From Haliclona indistincta (taxonomy: Eukaryota > Porifera > Demospongiae > Haplosclerida > Chalinidae), in assembly GCA_964017065.1 (NCBI GenBank), contig OZ024790.1, positions 8,621,864 to 8,685,863 of the forward strand: a DNA stretch of 64,000 nt, given 5' to 3'. Made by a program: the position numbers and the translations under genes. Below, piece after piece: positions 58,980 to 64,000 of this stretch. Below the pieces are notes generated by a model. The model saw nothing but the letters and a program-made list of their open reading frames with translations. It did not search any database and was not told the origin of the DNA. How positions within the stretch are numbered: the stretch's first letter is position 1; every line of letters starts with the position of its first letter.

Positions 58980-61421
58980 TCAAAACAAAGACGAGAAAAG
59001 GCTAGTGACTGTTAGCAAGAACAATACTATGCCCACACATCCAATAACTACCACTGCAGGCCAGTAGCTAAAAATGGTTGAGTAAGGGGTCATATAGAGG
59101 TCACTGGTACTGTAGCGAAGCTTAGGAATGAGAAGATGAGAATCTGACATTTTTTGGTTAACAGTGTCCTCGTCTGACGAGACAGAGCTGCTGGCTGAGT
59201 AGTAGTCACCTGCTGATAGGACTACATTGGAGAAGGTCTGCTTGCATACACGCTGAGAGAGAAGCTGAAGACAGGTCGGTGTAAAGTAACAGATAAAGAA
59301 CCCCATTAATCCAGCATAATTCAAGACTACGACCAGATTTGAAACAGCCATGGCTACCAATATTGGTGCAAGAGAAGTTACAAACTTCAAAACCAGTCGA
59401 ACAAAGAACGTTCCCCACGAGTTAGCGACTTGCGATGTGTCTTTGGAAAATATCACAGTGTAAATGTTATTAACTATCGTGAGAACAAGCAGCGGATAGA
59501 CCGAGACGACATCAAGACTAGGGAAGAGGATGATGTAGTAGGAGAGAACCTTCAGAGCAACATTGCTGTATGAGAGGAACTTGCCCTGCATGAAAAACAG
59601 AGAAAAGCACTATCTCAAGCAAAGGAAATCACTCAAGTTGACAGAACTAGCAAACAAAATAACAGGTACAACACCAAAAGAAAAAATTGGTTATTTGGGC
59701 TGGTACCTTTGTATTGGATAACTGTAAAGCACGGAAAGTGAGAACGGACAGGCGTGGTCTAGTCTCACACTAGAAACTAAACCCAAGACCCTAAAAACCT
59801 TCGCCTAACATGCCCAGTATGTAAACCCTAAAGGCGTCCAGTATCGAATACTGGACACCTTTAGGGTTTCCATACTTGGCACGTTAGGCGAATACTGGGC
59901 GTTTCCATACTGGGCACGTTAGGCAAAGGTTTTAGGGTCTTGAGTTTAGTTTCTAGTGCAAGACTAGAGTCTAGACCACGCCTGTCCGTTTCCGTTCCTG
60001 CTTTCCGTGCTTTTCTAGTTACCCCTTTGTATTACAAGATATCAGCTTCACAGAATCTGTACTCTGTTAACGTTTATTGAAGTCACAACAGCTATTAGTA
60101 CACGTAACACAGGGCACGCACAGTCAAACTGATTGCTTGCTTTCATGCTAATTACATCAACTACATGTAAACCAATCCAGGTTCATATTCATTGCTCTAG
60201 ACAATATGCTGCTCATGAATTTAAATATTGTCAGCAAAATTCAAAGCACTTTAACAGCATGTACATGTATTCACTGACTCACCCAATTGAGTGTACAGGT
60301 CTCTATTGTGCATTCTCTGAACCAAAGAGAGACAGTTACACCCAAAGATGTGTAAACAACAGCTATAACAAGAAAGAGGACGTTGAAGTACGCCTTCAAA
60401 TGGTGCTTCTCCTTGATGGGGTGAGTAAGAGCTGGGATGCCCTGATGAAGGATATAAGCGTAAACAAACACTGGGATTGACACCAGCCAATGTTTGCTGT
60501 CGAATCTCGTGGCTATTTCCTCCATAGTGTTATTTGCATCATGACATACACTAGTATTACTATCGTTCGAAATCCAAGGATCATCGCACGAGCAGATATC
60601 ACCGTGAACAGCTAGGTTCGTCACAGAGAAAATGACAATCGCTCCAATGGTTACAAATCGTAGAATACCCAGTATCACTTGAACGATTACTTGCTCTTTG
60701 AGTTCAACAAGAGAGAGAGGTACTACGAAGACAGCAAAGATCGCCAAACAGATCCAGTATGTGTTTCGGCAGGATTCGTCTTGCGGTAAAAAACTGTTTT
60801 TGAAGTCAGCTTCGCTGCACTGTTGAACAGTGCTAAAGTTGAATGGTATATTGACAGCCCAGGCTGATCCTGCTACAGTTGAGAAAGACAGACAAGCCAG
60901 GAAGGTGTAGATAGTCAGGATAACCAGGTAGACCACTTTGAGCCAACGCCCAGCAAAGACTTCACAAAGTTCGCTGGGCTCGAACTTCCGATTCAGTTCG
61001 ATGCGAAAATGAGGTTTTCGGAACCCTTTGGTGTTTGTTGATAAAAAGAGCTTTCCCTCAGTCCTGTACTCGTAAAGTGCCTGCATGAAAGGAAACAAAC
61101 AAGTTCACTCAGCTGAGAAAGAGAGCAGGCCGTGTGTGTGTGTAGTAAGCTGTAAGATAGTTAGTAAAGTTATAGTAAGCTGTGTAAGATGTGAATTTAA
61201 CTTGCCTGAGCCCTCGCCATAACTTCTAGCTCCCATATAGCACAGTTCCAGCTTATGAACGAGACTACGGTCAACGTAGCCACGCCGATCAACAGGCCTG
61301 AGCTGAAGAACGCGAACGGTATCCCTAGAAATCCCGTGCCCACGACGAAATTGAGCATAAAGAAGAATCCTAAATAAATATTAACGGTCCGAGGAGTCTT
61401 TAGAGAGCTGTCAACGTCCAT
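58980..61421 (-). CDS. TMEM104-like multi-pass transporter, copy E (539 aa), GC-AG first intron
   Basis: Exons are 61421-61206, 61080-60283 and 59585-58980, all phase 0. Exon 1 encodes NIYLGFFFMLNFVVGTGFLG, IPFAFFSSGLLIG and ends ELEVMARAQ. The donor there is GCAAGTT, the standard GC-AG type. Exon 2 has FEPSELCEVFAGRW, CRNTYWICLAIFAVFVVPLS, HQGIPALTHPIKEKHHLKAY and CTIETCTLNW. Exon 3 has SLDVVSVYPLLVLTIVNNIY, a serine-rich loop (SASSSVSSDEDTVNQ) and STSDLYMTPYSTIFSYWPAV before the last helix. It is the closest relative of copy A and the source of pseudogene C. Intron 2 contains a foldback (59715-60024). Confidence 0.87.
59715..60024. mobile_element. Foldback element in intron 2 of copy E
   Basis: GTAAAGCACGGAAAG and its complement at about 60005-60024 bound arms containing GACAGGCGTGGTCTAG, GAAACTAAACCCAAGACCCT and GCCTAACATGCCCAGTATG. 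The loop has repeated TACTGG blocks. It is non-coding. Confidence 0.75.
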
Positions 61422-61542
61422 GGCGGCGATATCAGAAGATCCCGACAGTAGTACTAGTCTAACAGATTCTTGATTTCAGTTTAAACCACACCCCTATGAG
61501 GGTGTGGCTTCAATAAAGGTCAATTTCACCATAATGATTATA

Positions 61543-62642
61543 GACCCTTCGCGAAATGACGTAATAATTTTACCGCGAGCGCGCGAAACTTGACTGGTTG
61601 GCAGAAGCTGCATCGTCAGTGCAATGGCTGCGAGCTGTAGCGCTGTAAACTGTTCCGTGATACTTGAAAGTAAGTGGCGTGATTCACACTAACGAGTAGC
61701 AGAGACGGGCGTGCATAAAAGCTGTTTCGAGAGCAAAGGGGTCCCGTCGGCCGTGTTTATTCACTGGACTACTGACTGGCCATTTTAGCAGGATAGAAAG
61801 CAAATCGGATAGAGCCTACACCTCGCAAGCAAGTCTTGTACGTTGCTTTGGCTAAACAAAGTCAGAAGAACCTGGTGAATTGATCGAGCTACAAGAAATG
61901 CAGTGATAGTGCGCCTCGCGAGTCTAGATCGATGTCACGCCTACTTGGTTACTCCCCTCTGAAACAGAGCAAGCAAAGAGCTTGTGGATAAACGCTACAG
62001 CAAACAGTGGCACTCCTGAGACCATTGGTAAGTCTAAACATCTGCGCAAGGTGGCTTCATGAGCTCCAGCAAAGCCTCACAAAACATGCAAAGAAACGAA
62101 CATAAATTTAGCTAATGTAACACTGTTTTGCGAGCTCAGGTCGCAAAACAAACTTGTATGGACTTACTAGGTCTCAGGAGTGCCACTGTTTGCTGTAACG
62201 TTTATCCACAAGCTCTTTGCTTGCTCTTTTTCAGAGGGGGGTAACCAAGTAGGCGTGACATCGATCTAGACTCGCGAGGCGCACTATCACTGCATTTCTT
62301 GTAGCTCGATCAATTCACCAGGTTCTTCTGACTTTGTTTAGCCAAAGCAACGTACAAGACTTGCTTGCGAGGTGTAGGCTCTATCCGATTTGCTTTCTAT
62401 CCTACTAAAATGGCCAGTCAGTAGTCCAGTGAATAAACAGGACCGCTTTGCTCTCGAAACAGCTTTTATGCACGCCCGTCTCTGCTACTCGTTAGTGTGA
62501 ACTCACGCCACTTACTTTCAAGTATCACGGAACAGTTTACAGCGCTACAGCTCGCAGCCATTGCACTGACGATGTAGCTTCTGCCAACCAGTCAAGTTTC
62601 GCGCGCTCGCGGTAAAATTATTACGTCATTTCGCGAAGGGTC
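61543..62642. mobile_element. 1.1-kb foldback element, arms of about 490 bp, TA duplication
   Basis: GACCCTTCGCGAAATGACGT and its complement bound near-identical arms (GCTGCGAGCTGTAGCGCT; GGATAGAGCCTACACCTCG; AGTGGCACTCCTGAGACC). The loop is about 110 bp near 62035-62150. TA flanks it (61541-61542, 62643-62644). It begins about 120 bp upstream of copy E's ATG. Confidence 0.85.
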
Positions 62643-62851
62643 TATTAATTTTATTATGCCACGCGGTAGACGTGGCAGACGGTGGCTTAGCCTCGTCCCG
62701 GTCCCCAGGCCAATTTCTTAGGAAATTAGGCCTGGTAACAACGGACTCGCGCATGCGCCAATTTTTCCGCGAGAAATACGTACATGCATGACGCACGTAA
62801 TGGGCGGGGCCTATCGTTAACTCGTCATCGCAATCAGCTGTTTGCTCAGAC

Positions 62852-62937
62852 ATGGCTTCAGCTAATCGTCAGTGTAGATTGTGCGGTAGTTTTGTACTAG
62901 CAAATCGGGTTATGAATATCTTAGTCAAAAACGAACG
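62852..62937 (+). pseudogene. Orphan first exon with a CxxC motif, in the TIR element
   Basis: ATG at 62852 gives MASANRQCRLCGSFVLANRV followed by NILVKNER and a good GTAAGG donor. The CRLCG zinc-finger-like start resembles transposase N-termini. No downstream exon exists in the element, so it is a relic. Confidence 0.5.
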
Positions 62938-63109
62938 GTAAGGTGTGGAAACACAGGCTCTTGCCAAAACCTGTCGGTAGCCAAACAAAAACGTCCCTTC
63001 CATTGTAAACCGCGTTGATAGCTGTGCGTTGCTCCGGCTTCAGAACTAGATCTGGCGTCCCTAACTTCTGCAGCGCGTAAGTAACCGAGCTAGAGAATTC
63101 AACAGCCAT
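62921..63109 (-). pseudogene. RecQ-like helicase first-exon fragment, in the TIR element
   Basis: From ATG 63109 the frame reads LKPEQRTAINAVYNGRDVFV, then WLPTGFGKSLCFHTLPF. This is motif 0 (K-EQ) and motif I (Walker A, GFGKS) of RecQ-type superfamily 2 helicases. Nothing of motifs II-VI follows. It is a truncated gene overlapping the convergent plus-strand exon, as expected after internal deletion of a larger element. Confidence 0.8.
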
Positions 63110-63315
63110 AACGGTGGAACGAGTCGGCAGTACAGTATACTGATTATGACGTTAGACTGTCACGGATATAACACAATGATATACGGTTTCCCAAATATTT
63201 GGGAAAAATTAGCGCATGCGCGAGCCGTTGTTACCAGGCTGTCTTTCAGCAGCCTGGGGACGAGGCTAACGGTGGGCGGTGGCACAGCACCCGGTTCGGA
63301 AACCCTGACTGTCTA

Positions 63316-63904
63316 TTAAGGTGGCGGTGCACTTAGTTAATATTCAACACCCACGCAACGTGTGTTTTATTAATAACTAGACTTTATAACTACAGCGATT
63401 TACATAACAGTATGGGGGAAATAATACATGAAGCGTCTGTGGCTGCTATCTCGACTGTCGAGCAATAGATCGACGCGCTTCAAGCGCAGCAGCATGCAGC
63501 GCCATCTTGCGCTCAGACGTACAGAGCGAATTTCCGTAATACGATCTAGATTTTTTGTTAAAGAATTTTTTCTGGTCTAGGTTTGCTGTTTTGCCACGTT
63601 AGCAAAGGAGCATCGAAAAATCGCTCTGTACGTCTGTGCGCGCTGGAATTTTATAGCTGTAAACGAAGTTCTTTCCAGAACAAGCGAGCCAAACTGGAGA
63701 TAGCAGCCACAGACCAGCCTATACTATGCGAGCTCGCTGCTCCACGTTAGCTAACACTTCGTGACTGAAACTTGCTATAATCGATGTATATCGATAGACA
63801 AACAAAATGCATACTGGAGCATACCTGTACATAATACCATTGCTGGAAAATAAAGCTAGTTGTAAAGTTATGAATCTCATTAAATTGGCGCACCGCCACC
63901 TTAA
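63316..63904. mobile_element. TTAA-site element, family TTAAGGTGGCGG
   Basis: The ends are TTAAGGTGGCGGTGCAC and GCGCACCGCCACCTTAA. They resemble 8063-8761 (TTAAGGTGGCGGGTAC). Interior inverted blocks GTCTGTGGCTGCTATCTC / GAGATAGCAGCCACAGAC and CGTACAGAGCGA / TCGCTCTGTACG extend the foldback. It is non-coding. Confidence 0.8.
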
Positions 63905-64000
63905 TTATCATTGCCGATAGGCAATGATATGTAGGGATGACATCGAATTAAGATGGAGGCTACACATGTGTGAAAATTAGTTTTCGCACATATCTCTTCT

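Larger units (their letters stand above)
62687..63269. mobile_element. Internally deleted two-gene TIR transposon (Academ-like candidate)
   Basis: TTAGCCTCGTCCC is inverted as GGGGACGAGGCTAA, and the ends match for about 95 bp (GGTAACAACGG; CTCGCGCATGCGC-AATTTTTCC). The flanks CGGTGGC and CGGTGGG may be a diverged target duplication. Inside are two first exons facing each other. Large autonomous elements with helicase genes include the Academ superfamily, so that is the working hypothesis. Confidence 0.6.

Noticed and set aside
62921..63109. RecQ helicase as a host gene
   Set aside because: Only motifs 0 and I are present, there are no further exons, and it lies wholly between transposon TIRs.

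Overview
The window is eukaryotic, and most probably from an early-branching marine invertebrate, with a demosponge as my best guess. The evidence is: multi-exon genes with short GT-AG introns (often 50-300 bp); a metazoan-type EXOSC10; a Death-domain plus ankyrin protein; a Reeler-DOMON protein; a six-transmembrane TRP-like channel; and very dense MITE content, including one family with a terminal 'GGGCGGAGCCACGAGGCA' hairpin present in many copies. The species call is inference; a cnidarian or another sponge class cannot be excluded from sequence alone.

Layout. 0-25.7 kb is gene-poor. It holds one small two-exon plus-strand gene (3765-5022, coiled-coil protein, TATA box upstream). The rest is nested non-autonomous DNA transposons and degenerate copies of a block that includes the 3' end and downstream flank of EXOSC10. 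From 25.7 to 61.4 kb every gene is on the minus strand. In map order they are: EXOSC10/Rrp6 (19 exons, 876 aa predicted); an intronless Death-ankyrin gene; a TMEM104-like transporter (copy A); a decayed TMEM104-like pseudogene; a Reeler-DOMON secreted or anchored protein; an ankyrin/TRP-like channel (19 exons, 953 aa predicted, all splice phases consistent); a partial TMEM104-like pseudogene; and two more intact TMEM104-like genes (D and E). 61.5-64 kb is a stack of foldback and TIR elements. One is an internally deleted element that still carries the first exons of two genes, one of them a RecQ-like helicase.

Together the genes are ordinary animal housekeeping and membrane functions: nuclear RNA exosome nuclease, AAAP-type transporters expanded by local duplication, a cation channel, and a putative immune or apoptosis adaptor. 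The more unusual content is in transposon-gene interaction. A TIR element sits in the last codons of EXOSC10 and appears to supply a new C-terminal tail. A palindromic MITE lies 65 bp upstream of the TRP start codon. Two closely similar inverted MITE copies bracket the whole TRP gene. Paralogous empty sites in the duplicated block expose exact or near-exact insertion points for several MITE families. I found no rRNA, functional tRNA, CRISPR array or prokaryotic-type operon.
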